From: JACVRW01 sp963814095
Lineage (GTDB): Bacteria; Actinomycetota; Thermoleophilia; Solirubrobacterales; Thermoleophilaceae
Direction: 5' to 3'
Length of the DNA: 64,000 bases
Assembly: GCA_963814095.1 (NCBI GenBank)
Contig: CAWFBT010000023.1
Location: 62,001 to 126,000 of the forward strand
Shown: piece by piece, positions 15,437-23,694 of the stretch
How the letters are laid out: each line of letters begins with the position of its first letter
Numbering within the stretch: position 1 is the first letter of the stretch
The notes under the pieces: generated by a model
Told to the model about the DNA's origin: nothing
Seen by the model: the letters and a program-made list of their open reading frames with translations, nothing else
Database searches by the model: none
Made by a program: the position numbers and the translations under genes

Positions 15437-17817
15437 TGAGCATCCACATCCCCTCCTCGAACGGCGAGCCCGTGGAGGCTCCGGTTACGTCGGCGCTGCC
15501 AGAGGCGCTGCCGGTGCTGCCGATGCGCGACAGCGTGCCGTTCCCCGAGACGCTCACGCCGCTCGCCATCGGCCAGGAGCGCTCGATCACGCTGATCAAC
15601 GACGCCCTGGCAGGCAACCGCATGCTGGTGATGGTCGCCTCGCGCGACCCCGACATCGAGGAGCCCGGCCCGGACGATCTCTACGACACCGGCGTCGCCG
15701 GCGTGGTCGCGCGCATGCTGAAGGTGCCCGACGGCACGCTGCGGATCCTCGTCCACGGCGCCCAGCGGGTCACGATCGGCGACTTCGTCACGACGCAGCC
15801 GTACCTGGTGGCCAAGATCGGGGAGGCGCCCGACATCGTCGAGCCCTCGCCCGAGCTCGAGGCGCTCCACCGCAACGTCCAGGCGACCTTCTCGCACATC
15901 ATCGAGGAGGTCCCCTACCTGCCCGAGGAGCTTCAGGTGGCGGTCGCGAACCTCGATGACCCGGCCGAGCTCGCGAGCATGATCGCCGGCGCGCTTCGCA
16001 TCAAGACCGACGAGAAGCAGGCGCTGCTCGAGGAGCGCAACGTGACGAGGCGCCTGCGGATGCTCTCGGAGCTGCTCGCGCGCGAGCTCGAGCTGGTCGA
16101 GATCGGCTCGAAGATCCAGACGCAGGTCCAGTCGGAGATGGAGAAGGGCCAGCGCGAGTGGTTCCTGCGCCAGCAGATGAAGGCGATCCAGGACGAGCTC
16201 GGCGAGTTGGACGAGCAGGAGATCGAGGCGCAGGAGCTGCGTGCCCAGATCGAGGCGGCGAAGCTGCCCGAGTACGCCCTTCGCCAGGCCGAGCGCGAGC
16301 TCGGCCGCTTCGAGCGGTTGCCGCCGCAGTCCGCCGAGCACGGTGTGATCAGGACCTACCTCGAGTGGCTCGCGTCGCTGCCGTGGTCGGTGGCGACCGA
16401 GGACAACCTCGACCTCGGCCACGCGCGCAAGGTGCTCGATCGCGACCACTACGACATCGAGCGCGTCAAGGACCGCATTCTCGAGTTCCTGGCCGTCCGC
16501 AGGCTCAAGCCCGACGCGCGCTCCTCGATCCTCTGCTTCGTGGGCCCGCCGGGCGTCGGCAAGACGTCGCTCGGCCGCTCGATCGCCGACGCGATGGGGC
16601 GCAGCTTCGAGCGCATCTCCGTGGGCGGCGTGCGCGACGAGTCGGAGATACGCGGCCACCGGCGCACCTACATCGGCGCCCTGCCGGGCACGATCATCCG
16701 CGCGCTGCGCGACGCGGGCTCGAACAACCCCGTGTTCATGATCGACGAGATCGACAAGATGGGCGCCGACTTCCGCGGCGACCCGGCGAGCGCGATGCTC
16801 GAAGTGCTCGACCCCGAGCAGAACTCGAGCTTCCGCGACCACTACCTCGACCTGCCCTTCGACCTCTCGCGGGTCTTCTTCATCTGCACCGCCAACCTGC
16901 TCGACCCCGTGCCGCCGGCGCTGCGCGACCGCATGGAGATGATCGAGCTGTCCGGCTACACGCACGAGGAGAAGCGCGAGATCGCGAAGCGCTACCTCGT
17001 GCCGCGGCAGATGGAGCAGAACGGCGTCGGCCGCTCGAAGATCGAGTTCACCGACGATGCGCTCGACCTGATCATCGACGGCTACACGCGCGAGGCGGGC
17101 GTGCGCGGGCTCGAGCGTGAGATCAGCTCGGTCTGCCGGAAGGTCGCGCGCGAGTTCGCCGAGGGCAAGCGCAAGTCGAAGCGGCGCGTGCGCGCGCAGA
17201 CGGTCACCGAGCTGCTCGGCAAGCCGCGCATCCAGACCGACGTGCAGCGCCGCACCGGTGTGCCGGGCGTCGCCACCGGCCTGGCCTGGACGCCCGTCGG
17301 CGGCGACGTCCTGTTCGTCGAGGCCACCGCCTTCCCGGGCGACGGGAAGCTGCAGATCACGGGACAGCTCGGCGACGTCATGAAGGAGTCCGCAGCGGCG
17401 GCGCTCTCCTACATCAAGACCGCGGAGTCGACGAACGGCGACGTCCCGGACGACTGGTTCCGCACGCACGACATCCATGTGCACGTGCCCGCCGGGGCCA
17501 TCCCCAAGGACGGCCCGAGCGCCGGCATCACGATGGCGACCGCGCTCGCGTCGCAGATCAGCGGCCGGCCGGCGCGCGCCGACACCGCCATGACCGGCGA
17601 GATCACGCTCACCGGCCAGGTGCTGCCGATCGGCGGCCTCAAGGAGAAGGCGCTCGCCGCGCAGCGCGCCGACATCAACCGGCTGATCATCCCGCGCCGG
17701 AACGAGCCCGACATCGACGACATTCCGGCTCATCTGCGCAAGAAGATGAAGTTCATCCTCGTCGACAACGCCAACGAGGTTCTCGACGCCGCGCTCGAGC
17801 GTCCCAAGCGACGTTAG
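15436..17817 (+). CDS. lon: ATP-dependent Lon protease
   Basis: 793-residue AAA+ serine protease degrading misfolded and regulatory proteins. The N-terminal substrate domain (VLPMRDSVPFPETLTPLAIG) covers about 1-200. The Walker A GPPGVGKTSLG lies near residue 370 and Walker B FMIDEIDKM near 435. The proteolytic domain has PKDGPSAGITMATALAS (catalytic serine near 694) and GGLKEKALAAQRA (catalytic lysine near 736). It is coupled by a TAATG overlap to hsp20. Length and all motifs are intact. Confidence 0.97.
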   Translation: MSIHIPSSNGEPVEAPVTSALPEALPVLPMRDSVPFPETLTPLAIGQERSITLINDALAGNRMLVMVASRDPDIEEPGPDDLYDTGVAGVVARMLKVPDGTLRILVHGAQRVTIGDFVTTQPYLVAKIGEAPDIVEPSPELEALHRNVQATFSHIIEEVPYLPEELQVAVANLDDPAELASMIAGALRIKTDEKQALLEERNVTRRLRMLSELLARELELVEIGSKIQTQVQSEMEKGQREWFLRQQMKAIQDELGELDEQEIEAQELRAQIEAAKLPEYALRQAERELGRFERLPPQSAEHGVIRTYLEWLASLPWSVATEDNLDLGHARKVLDRDHYDIERVKDRILEFLAVRRLKPDARSSILCFVGPPGVGKTSLGRSIADAMGRSFERISVGGVRDESEIRGHRRTYIGALPGTIIRALRDAGSNNPVFMIDEIDKMGADFRGDPASAMLEVLDPEQNSSFRDHYLDLPFDLSRVFFICTANLLDPVPPALRDRMEMIELSGYTHEEKREIAKRYLVPRQMEQNGVGRSKIEFTDDALDLIIDGYTREAGVRGLEREISSVCRKVAREFAEGKRKSKRRVRAQTVTELLGKPRIQTDVQRRTGVPGVATGLAWTPVGGDVLFVEATAFPGDGKLQITGQLGDVMKESAAAALSYIKTAESTNGDVPDDWFRTHDIHVHVPAGAIPKDGPSAGITMATALASQISGRPARADTAMTGEITLTGQVLPIGGLKEKALAAQRADINRLIIPRRNEPDIDDIPAHLRKKMKFILVDNANEVLDAALERPKRR

Positions 17818-17875
17818 GGTTCGCCGGCGATATCCGGGTAGAGTGTCGGCAGCCGAAAGCGGATCGAGGAGAGCA

Positions 17876-18343
17876 ATGGCGTCAAAGAAGAAGGCCGTGA
17901 AGGCCGGGGCCGGTGCGGCCGCCGCCGCCAAGGCGGTCCGCTCCAACCAGTACATCCAGCGTGTGATGGAGGATCCCGAGCTGCGCGACAACCTGCGCAA
18001 CGCGTTCGAGTCCGGGCGCAAGGCGTACGGGCGGATGCAGAACGGCAAGGGCCCGGTCAAGGCTGTGACCGAGGACAAGAAGACCCAGAAGGAGCTGAAG
18101 GAGGCGGCGAACTCGCTCAAGGACGCCGCCGACCAGCTTCGCGGGAACAAGAAGAAGAAGAGCCGCAAGGGCCGTCTCTTCCTGCTTGCCGTCGTAGGCG
18201 CCGGCGTGGCGCTCGTGGCGAGCGAGGGCCTGCGCAAGAAGGTCCTCGATGCCCTGTTCGGCAAGGAGGAGGAGTTCGAGTACACGGCGAGCACCACTCC
18301 AGAGCCGAGTACGAACGAACCGGTGGGGTCCAGCTCCACCTAA
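17876..18343 (+). CDS. Small lysine-rich membrane protein
   Basis: 155 residues. A basic start (MASKKKAVKAGAGAAAAAKA) is followed by a helical region with DPELRDNLRNAFESGRKAYGRM, a KKKKSRKGR patch, one membrane helix (LFLLAVVGAGVALVASEG, about 112-130) and an acidic/Ser-Thr tail. The ATG at 17876 has GAGGAGAG just upstream and is preferred over an earlier start at 17843. It may tether to membrane and nucleic acid, but no family function is known to me. It is the last gene before a strong terminator. Confidence 0.75.
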   Translation: MASKKKAVKAGAGAAAAAKAVRSNQYIQRVMEDPELRDNLRNAFESGRKAYGRMQNGKGPVKAVTEDKKTQKELKEAANSLKDAADQLRGNKKKKSRKGRLFLLAVVGAGVALVASEGLRKKVLDALFGKEEEFEYTASTTPEPSTNEPVGSSST

Positions 18344-18349
18344 CTCGAC

Positions 18350-18374
18350 AAGGGCGCCCCAGGGGCGCCCTTTT
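18350..18374 (+). terminator. Rho-independent terminator
   Basis: AAGGGCGCCCC, one A, then GGGGCGCCCTT followed by TT and TCG. A GC-rich perfect stem with a short T-run, 7 bp after the stop of the lysine-rich protein gene, ends the hsp20-lon run. Confidence 0.88.
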
Positions 18375-18570
18375 CGTTTGCTCTTTCACACCGTACACGG
18401 CTCTCGTCGCGTAGCGCTGAACCTCGTCGTGTCGGCGTCCTCACCCTCGAGCTGCGACAGGGGCCGCGCGGACGAGCTCGACGAGCCGCGCCCGCCGGAA
18501 TACGACGAGCTCGAGGAGACGCGCGAGCCGGCGCCCACCGTCGCCGCGGGCGTGACCTGATCGCGGTCGG

Positions 18571-18582
18571 CTGGCCGGCCAG
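18571..18582. promoter_or_regulatory. Palindrome upstream of the TetR gene, possible operator
   Basis: CTGGCCGGCCAG is a perfect 12-bp palindrome ending 19 bp before the TetR-family ATG. TetR regulators often bind their own promoter. In DNA this GC-rich such palindromes also occur by chance, so this is a weak call. The rest of 18375-18601 holds no feature I can support. Confidence 0.25.
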
Positions 18583-18601
18583 ATAGGATCGCCGTCGAGG
18601 G

Positions 18602-19213
18602 ATGGAGGCTGCAAGCGAACTTCCGCGGCGGCTCGAGGGCGACAAGGCCCAGAGCATCATCGCCGCGATGCGCACCAGCGTCGGCAAGCGCGGCGCAGCC
18701 GGCTCGACGTTCGATCACGTCGCCCGCGAGGCGGGCGTGTCGCGCGGGCTCCTGCACTACTACTTCGGCTCCAAGGAGCGCCTGCTCGTCGAGGTGGTCA
18801 GGCACGACTGCGACGTGCGCAACCAGGCGATGGACGAGCGGCTCGAGCGGGCCCGCAGCATCGACGAGATCCTCGACGCGCTCGTGGTCGGCCTCAACGA
18901 GTTCATCGAGGACGAGGAGGGCAGCCAGGCCGTCATCTACGAGATGCTCTCGGCCTCGCGCCACTCCGAGGAGATCCGGGCCGAGCTCGCCGAGCTCTAC
19001 CGCCAGTGGCGCGAGCGGCTGGCGGGCTGGCTGCGCGTCAAGGAGCGCGAGGGCGTGATCCGGCTGGAGGCCGAGCCCGAGGCGGTCGCCTCGATCCTGT
19101 TCGCGCTCGGTGACGGGTTCGGCATCCAGGTTCTCTGCGACTCCGAGTGGGACCAGAACCCCGCGTTCGAGCTGGGCGTCGCGAGCGCACGGCAGCTGCT
19201 GGGCGCGTCGTAG
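18602..19213 (+). CDS. TetR/AcrR family transcriptional regulator
   Basis: 203 residues. The N-terminal DNA-binding domain (about 15-65) reads AQSIIAAMRTSVGKRGAAGSTFDHV with helix-turn-helix AREAGVSRGLLHYYFGSKERLL, the canonical TetR signature. The C-terminal ligand domain (about 80-200) contains LRVKEREGVIRLEAEPEAVA as in AcrR/BetI-like C-terminal domains. The next gene starts 11 bp downstream on the same strand. The ligand is unknown. Confidence 0.92.
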   Translation: MEAASELPRRLEGDKAQSIIAAMRTSVGKRGAAGSTFDHVAREAGVSRGLLHYYFGSKERLLVEVVRHDCDVRNQAMDERLERARSIDEILDALVVGLNEFIEDEEGSQAVIYEMLSASRHSEEIRAELAELYRQWRERLAGWLRVKEREGVIRLEAEPEAVASILFALGDGFGIQVLCDSEWDQNPAFELGVASARQLLGAS

Positions 19214-19224
19214 ACTGCGGCCGA

Positions 19225-20236
19225 ATGGCCGTTCGCTCGATCGTTCTCGGAGCGGTTCTGTGCGCGTCCGCAGTCCTTTGCAGCCCGGCTGCTGCTGCGC
19301 GACCGGCCGCCGGCGGCCACTACTACGGCTTCGAGGCCGACGAGGCGCGGCCGTTCAGCGTGCTCGGGGTCGACGCCGAGCTACGGGTGGCCGGCAACCG
19401 GGGTCGCCTGGCACGTGGCTCGCACCTCGAGTACAGGGTTGAGTGCCCGGGCGCCGTCGCCGGTGGGGACTTCAGGCTCGGCGGCACCAGGCTGACGCGT
19501 AGTGGACGCTTCTCGCGGGCAGGACGGGTTGCGGGGCACCGCTACCGGATCCGCGGCAGGTTCCTCGGTCGTGGCTACGCCCGGATCAGGTATTCGCTGA
19601 GTCGCTGCAAGAGCTCGAGGTTTCCCGTGACCCTCTATCTGGACGGCGAGCCGCCGTTCAGCGGCTGCCGGCGACAGCGGGCGAAGACGCTGGCCCGCTC
19701 CGCCCGACGGGCGGGTCTTCGAGCGCTACCGGCTCGAGTCGAACGGCGAGTTCTTTCCGCACGCCTACGCCTGCGGCTTCGGTCCGGCGGGCGGGCAGGT
19801 GCTGCTCGGCCGCAACTACGACGAGGAGACGATTGGCCATCCTGTGGTCCTCGGCAGGTACGTCGCCTACGCATCGGTTTCGTGCGGGCTTGGAGCCTGC
19901 AACTCCGCGATCGTGCTATTGCCGCTCGACTTCCCGGGAGAGCCGGAGCTGCGCGTTCCGTCCGTGCGCGGTCCCGGCTACTACTCGAGTCAGGTCGAGT
20001 CGCTCGTTCTCAAGGGGAACGGCTCGCTCGCCTGGCTGGTACTGCGCACGGGAGATACGACGGGCCAGGTGCCCCCGCCTCCGGCCGTGCGTGAGGTCTA
20101 CGCCGTCGACGCCGAGGGCTGGCGCCGCCTCGATTCCGGCCCAGCGCTCGGTGAAGCTTCGCTGCGCCTCGACGCGGCCACGTCCACGCTCAGCTGGGTG
20201 AATGCGGGCGCGTCGCGCACCGCGGCGCTCGACTGA
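19225..20236 (+). pseudogene. Secreted hypothetical protein interrupted by a one-base frameshift
   Basis: The first frame encodes a signal peptide (MAVRSIVLGAVLCASAVLC...AAA) and residues to about KTLARSA near 19702. The coding sense then moves to the next frame: DGRVFERYRLESNGEFFPHAY, FGPAGGQVLLGRNYDEETIG, and on to ASRTAALD. Total length 1012 nt is 3n+1, so one surplus base in the CCC at 19703-19705 explains it. The restored protein is about 336 residues, with Tyr/Gly strand patterns like beta-propeller or lectin-like exported proteins. No function is recognised. It may be intact in the living cell if the extra base is a sequencing error. Confidence 0.65.
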
Positions 20237-20260
20237 AGCCGACTCGACACCCCAGCGGCG

Positions 20261-20959
20261 CTAGCGCCCCTTCGAGCGGGCCCGGTACCAGCCCTCGCCG
20301 GCGAGCGTGTTGCGGTGCACGCGCTCGCGCTCGCCGGCCTCGGCCTCGGTCTCCGCCCGCACCTGAGCCTCGACCGCCGCGCGCGCGAACGGGATCACCT
20401 GCACCAGCGGAGTGCCCTTGGGCAGGATGTGGACGCCGTCGGCTCCGATCGGCACGAACGGGAAGTTCACCGCCGATGGGTAGCGGTCGGTGTCGACCAC
20501 GCCGCTGAACACCTCGACCACCTCGCTCGGCCGGTTGAGGGGCGGCGTGAACAGGCAGCTCCAACCCGGCTGCGTCCGGATCGTCCACGGGTTGTGGAAC
20601 TTGAACGTCGGGCGTGGCTCGCGCGGGTGGCCGGCGGCCTGGAAGGCGTTGTGGCTGCTCACCATCTCGGTGTCGAGCTCCCAGCCCGCCTGCACGTCAC
20701 GCCCGTCATTGCTTATCTCGAGCCGGACCGTCGCCGCCAGCGGCAGGATCCAACCGAGGCTGAGCGCATCCAGGAACGGCACGCAGCGCTTGACCGTGAG
20801 GCCGTTGTTGGTCGCGCTCAGCTCGGCACGATCGCGCCCGCGCAGCCTCCCCAGCCACGCGGGCTGAACCTCGCGGGCGGGCACCGGCTCGGCCACGACG
20901 CCGAGGTCCTCCGGCCGGCAGAGGAACTCGACGCGCGGCTGCCGCCGGCCCCGTCCCAT
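20261..20959 (-). CDS. DUF6065-like protein
   Basis: 232 residues from ATG 20959: VEFLCRPEDLGVVAEPVPA, then LTVKRCVPFLDALSLGWILPLAA, FKFHNPWTIRTQPGWSCLF, PPLNRP and VVDTDRYPSAVNFPF. I recall this order from DUF6065, a family in bacteria and phages without known function. The pattern of conserved His/Asn/Pro/Trp suggests an enzyme-like cupin or dioxygenase shape, but that is speculation. It starts 8 bp after the stop of the Asn/Ser-repeat gene, so both are probably on one transcript. Confidence 0.75.
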   Translation of the reverse strand: MGRGRRQPRVEFLCRPEDLGVVAEPVPAREVQPAWLGRLRGRDRAELSATNNGLTVKRCVPFLDALSLGWILPLAATVRLEISNDGRDVQAGWELDTEMVSSHNAFQAAGHPREPRPTFKFHNPWTIRTQPGWSCLFTPPLNRPSEVVEVFSGVVDTDRYPSAVNFPFVPIGADGVHILPKGTPLVQVIPFARAAVEAQVRAETEAEAGERERVHRNTLAGEGWYRARSKGR

Positions 20960-20967
20960 CAGGTTCG

Positions 20968-21333
20968 CTAGCGGCACGACCGCTTCTTCCGCTTCTTCGC
21001 CTTCTTCGACGAGTTCGAGCTCGAGTTGTTCGACGAGTTGCCGGACGAGTTGGAGCTCGAGTTGTTGGACGAGTTCGAGCTGGAGTTGCTCGACGAGTTG
21101 AAGCTCGAGTTCGAGCTCGAGTTGTTGGACGAATTCGAGCTGGAGTTGCTGGACGAGTTGGAGCTCGAATTGCCGGCCGACGCCGCCTCGGTACCGAGCG
21201 CGCGCTCGACCGCCAGCTTCACCGAGTCCGGCGGCCTGAGATCGCTCGGAAGCCCCGAGTCGGTCATGGCCGCTGCGCCGACGAGCCCACAGGCCCCGAG
21301 CGCCGCCGTATATGCCTTCATCCGCCTGTCCAT
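20968..21333 (-). CDS. Asn/Ser-repeat protein with basic C-terminal tail
   Basis: 121 residues. MDRRMKAYTAALGACGLVGAAAM looks like a short signal or membrane segment. A globular stretch (about 24-55, DSVKLAVERALGTEAASAG) is followed by a long (N-S-S/S-N-S-S)n tract of about 54 residues and the tail KKAKKRKKRSCR. The DNA uses varied codons (AAC with TCG or AGC), forming a GAGCTCGAGTTG-like mosaic. GGAGGAG lies 8 bp before ATG 21333. The upper strand of the same repeat also reads open, which is an artefact of the triplet repeat. Role unknown; its partner downstream is DUF6065-like. Confidence 0.65.
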   Translation of the reverse strand: MDRRMKAYTAALGACGLVGAAAMTDSGLPSDLRPPDSVKLAVERALGTEAASAGNSSSNSSSNSSSNSSNNSSSNSSFNSSSNSSSNSSNNSSSNSSGNSSNNSSSNSSKKAKKRKKRSCR

Positions 21334-21443
21334 CACTTGCTCCTCCGTCGGGTGTGCGTGCACGGCAACGGTCCCCGGCGGACGTGAGGGGGTTGTGAGG
21401 CTTTGCTGAGACTCCTTTCACGGAGCCCGCGGCTGGAAAGGGC

Positions 21444-22814
21444 TCAGGCGTCGAGCCTGGGCGGGCGCCAAGGCGCCGCGAGCCGCCCGGCCAGTTCGTC
21501 GGCCACGTCGTCCATGGGCAGTCGGACCTGCTCGAGCGAGTCGCGGTCGCGCAGCGTGACCGTGCGGTCCTCCGTCGTCTGGCCGTCGACCGTGATCCCC
21601 CAGGGCGTGCCGATCTCGTCCTGGCGGCGGTAGCGCTTGCCGATCGAGCCGCCGGCGTCGTACTCGGCGGGGATCCGCGTGCGCAGTCCCTCGTAGAGCT
21701 CGCGGGCCAGCTCGGGCATGCCGTCGCGGTTGACGAGCGGCAGCACGGCCACCTTGACGGGTGCGATCTTCGGGTGCAGGTGCAGCACCGTGCGCGTCCT
21801 GCCCTCGACCTCCTCCTCGTCGTAGGCGTCGCAGAGCAGTGCGAGGATCGTGCGCGCCACCCCTCCCGCCGGCTCGATCACGTGCGGGACGTAGCGCTCC
21901 TGGGTTGCGGTGTCGACGTACTCGAGCTTCTCGCCGGAGAACTCCGCGTGCTGGGTGAGGTCGAAGTCGCCGCGGTTGGCGATGCCCTCGAGCTCGGACC
22001 AGCCGATCGGATACAGGTACTCGATGTCGCTGGTGGCCGACGAGTAGTGCGACAGCTCGTCCGGGCCGTGCGCGCGCAGGCGCAGGCGCTCGGGGTCGAG
22101 CCCGAGGCCGGCGTACCAGTCCATGCGCGCCTGCATCCAGTGCTCGTGCCAGCTCTCGGCCTCGGCCGGCGGCACGAAGAACTCCATCTCCATCTGCTCG
22201 AACTCGAGCGTGCGGAAGATGAAGTTGCCCGGCGTGATCTCGTTGCGGAACGACTTGCCGATCTGGGCTATCCCGAAGGGCGGCTTGCGACGCGCGTACT
22301 GAAGCGTGGTCTTGAAGGCGAGAAAGATCCCCTGCGCGGTCTCGGGCCGCAGGTAGACGGTCGAGCCGGCGTCCTTGACCGGCCCGATCGTGGTCTCGAA
22401 CATCAGGTTGAACTCGCGCGCCTCGGTCAGGTCGCAATCGGGATGGTCGCCGGGCAGCTTCGAGGGCGCCCTGCCGCAGCGGACCTCCGGGTGGCTCGCG
22501 CTGCCCGAGCGCTCCTCCTCGAGGTGGTCGGCGCGGAAGCGCTGCTTGCAGGTGCGGCAGTCGATCAGCGGATCGGTGAAGCCGGCGAGGTGGCCGGACG
22601 CCTCCCAGGTGCGCGGGTGCTGGATGATCGCCGAGTCGAGCGCGACGATGTCGTCGCGCTCCTGGATCATCGACTTCCACCACTCGCCCGTCACATTGTT
22701 CTTCAAGAGGACGCCGTAGTGGCCGTAGTCGTACGTGTTGGCGATGCCGCCGTAGATCTCGGACGCGGGGAACACGAAGCCGCGCCGCTTGCAGAGCGCG
22801 ACGATCTTGTCCAT
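21444..22814 (-). CDS. glyS: Glycyl-tRNA synthetase
   Basis: Class II alpha2-type glycyl-tRNA synthetase of 456 residues. MDKIVALCKRRGFVFPASEIYGG is the canonical start, so ATG 22814 is used. Motif 2 is SFRNEITPGNFIFRTLEFEQMEMEFF. The zinc-type insert CRTCKQRFRADH (with further Cys downstream) is present. The C-terminal anticodon-binding domain begins near VAVLPLVNRDG and includes GTPWGITVDGQTTEDRTVTLRDRD. Essential for translation. Confidence 0.96.
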   Translation of the reverse strand: MDKIVALCKRRGFVFPASEIYGGIANTYDYGHYGVLLKNNVTGEWWKSMIQERDDIVALDSAIIQHPRTWEASGHLAGFTDPLIDCRTCKQRFRADHLEEERSGSASHPEVRCGRAPSKLPGDHPDCDLTEAREFNLMFETTIGPVKDAGSTVYLRPETAQGIFLAFKTTLQYARRKPPFGIAQIGKSFRNEITPGNFIFRTLEFEQMEMEFFVPPAEAESWHEHWMQARMDWYAGLGLDPERLRLRAHGPDELSHYSSATSDIEYLYPIGWSELEGIANRGDFDLTQHAEFSGEKLEYVDTATQERYVPHVIEPAGGVARTILALLCDAYDEEEVEGRTRTVLHLHPKIAPVKVAVLPLVNRDGMPELARELYEGLRTRIPAEYDAGGSIGKRYRRQDEIGTPWGITVDGQTTEDRTVTLRDRDSLEQVRLPMDDVADELAGRLAAPWRPPRLDA

Positions 22815-22905
22815 GGTCACCACGGCCGCCACCCTAGCCGGTAGATGCGCCGTTTTCGCCGCAACCGGGGCGTCGAACGCCCCGGCCTGGGGTACGGTGG
22901 CCGCG

Positions 22906-23019
22906 ATGGTCACGACGGCCTTGCGCCCGTTCGGTCACATCGCCGCCTGGATCGTGTGGCACAGCATGCGCGTGTCGCTGCTCGGCGATCTCGAGCGGCC
23001 GCAGCCGCCCGCAGACTGA
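22906..23019 (+). CDS. Possible 37-residue small protein
   Basis: Short open frame MVTTALRPFGHIAAWIVWHSM ending ERPQPPAD, divergent from glyS. The amphipathic aromatic stretch could bind membrane. There is no strong ribosome site and no family is recognised. Kept as a tentative call. Confidence 0.3.
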   Translation: MVTTALRPFGHIAAWIVWHSMRVSLLGDLERPQPPAD

Positions 23020-23026
23020 GCGGCTA

Positions 23027-23200
23027 TCAGGCGGCCGCGCTCGCCTTTCGAAGCCGGTTCAACAGCGCCTGTTCCTCGGCGCCCCAGTGGTCGCCGCTCA
23101 GCTCCTTGATCGCGCTGCCCCATTGCACTATCAGCGCCGCCTCGTCGAGGGTCAGGGACATCGCTACCAGGCGAAGCCGGGTGGCCTTGTTCTCGTTCAT
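23027..23200 (-). CDS. Small conserved-type hypothetical protein
   Basis: 57 residues, MNENKATRLRLVAMSLTLDE, then ALIVQWGSAIKELSGDHWG and EEQALLNRLRKASAAA. Mostly helical and charged, like small actinobacterial helical proteins. ATG 23200 is preferred because the upstream extension is arginine/proline-rich without coding character. Function not recognised. Confidence 0.5.
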   Translation of the reverse strand: MNENKATRLRLVAMSLTLDEAALIVQWGSAIKELSGDHWGAEEQALLNRLRKASAAA

Positions 23201-23385
23201 CCGTTCTCGTCCAGTTCTCGGTTTGTCAGCCGGCCGGCGGCCGGGGCGTGGAAACGGCCCGTGGGGGAGTCCGTCCGGACTCGGGAAGCTTGCGAGGGGG
23301 AGGGTGTCGCGTCGCGGGGCCGGTCGCTGAACGCGGAGAATCAAACTAGCAGGGCGAAAATCGGCACTCCTATACTCAGAGTGCC

Positions 23386-23694
23386 ATGCCCATCTACGAG
23401 TACCGCTGCGAGCGAGGCCACACGTTTGAGGTCATGCAGCGCATGACGGACGACCCGCTCACGAGCTGCTCCACCTGCGAGGCGCCCGTTCAGCGTGTCT
23501 TCCATCCCGTGGCGGTGCACTTCAAGGGCTCGGGGTTCTACAACACCGACTACGGCAAGAAGAAGTCCGGCGCCTCGGGCTCGAACTCCGAGGGCGGCTC
23601 CCCGTCGAAGGACTCGGACTCCTCCTCGAAGAGCGAGTCCTCGTCGAAGAAGGAGTCCAGCTCGAGCTCCTCGTCGAGCTCGGGCTCGGACTAG
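23386..23694 (+). CDS. FmdB-family zinc ribbon protein
   Basis: 102 residues. MPIYEYRCERGHTFEVMQRM...CSTCEAPVQRVF carries the CxxxxH...CxxC zinc ribbon of the FmdB/CxxC_CxxC_SSSS family, and FKGSGFYNTDYGKKKS is its usual continuation. The C-terminal third is a Ser/Lys/Glu low-complexity tail ending in a run of serines. Probably a small nucleic-acid- or metal-binding regulator. Its stop overlaps the convergent LCP gene stop by 4 bp. Confidence 0.9.
   Translation: MPIYEYRCERGHTFEVMQRMTDDPLTSCSTCEAPVQRVFHPVAVHFKGSGFYNTDYGKKKSGASGSNSEGGSPSKDSDSSSKSESSSKKESSSSSSSSSGSD

Noticed and set aside
18249..18560. Possible short gene ending PAPTVAAGVT
   Set aside because: Its first part overlaps the lysine-rich protein gene and the terminator in another frame; no ribosome site and no recognisable family.
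20960..21421. Frame with Leu/Gln/Glu repeats running into the DUF6065-like gene
   Set aside because: It is the Asn/Ser triplet repeat read in another frame. The DUF6065-like sequence begins only at MGRGRRQPRVEF.
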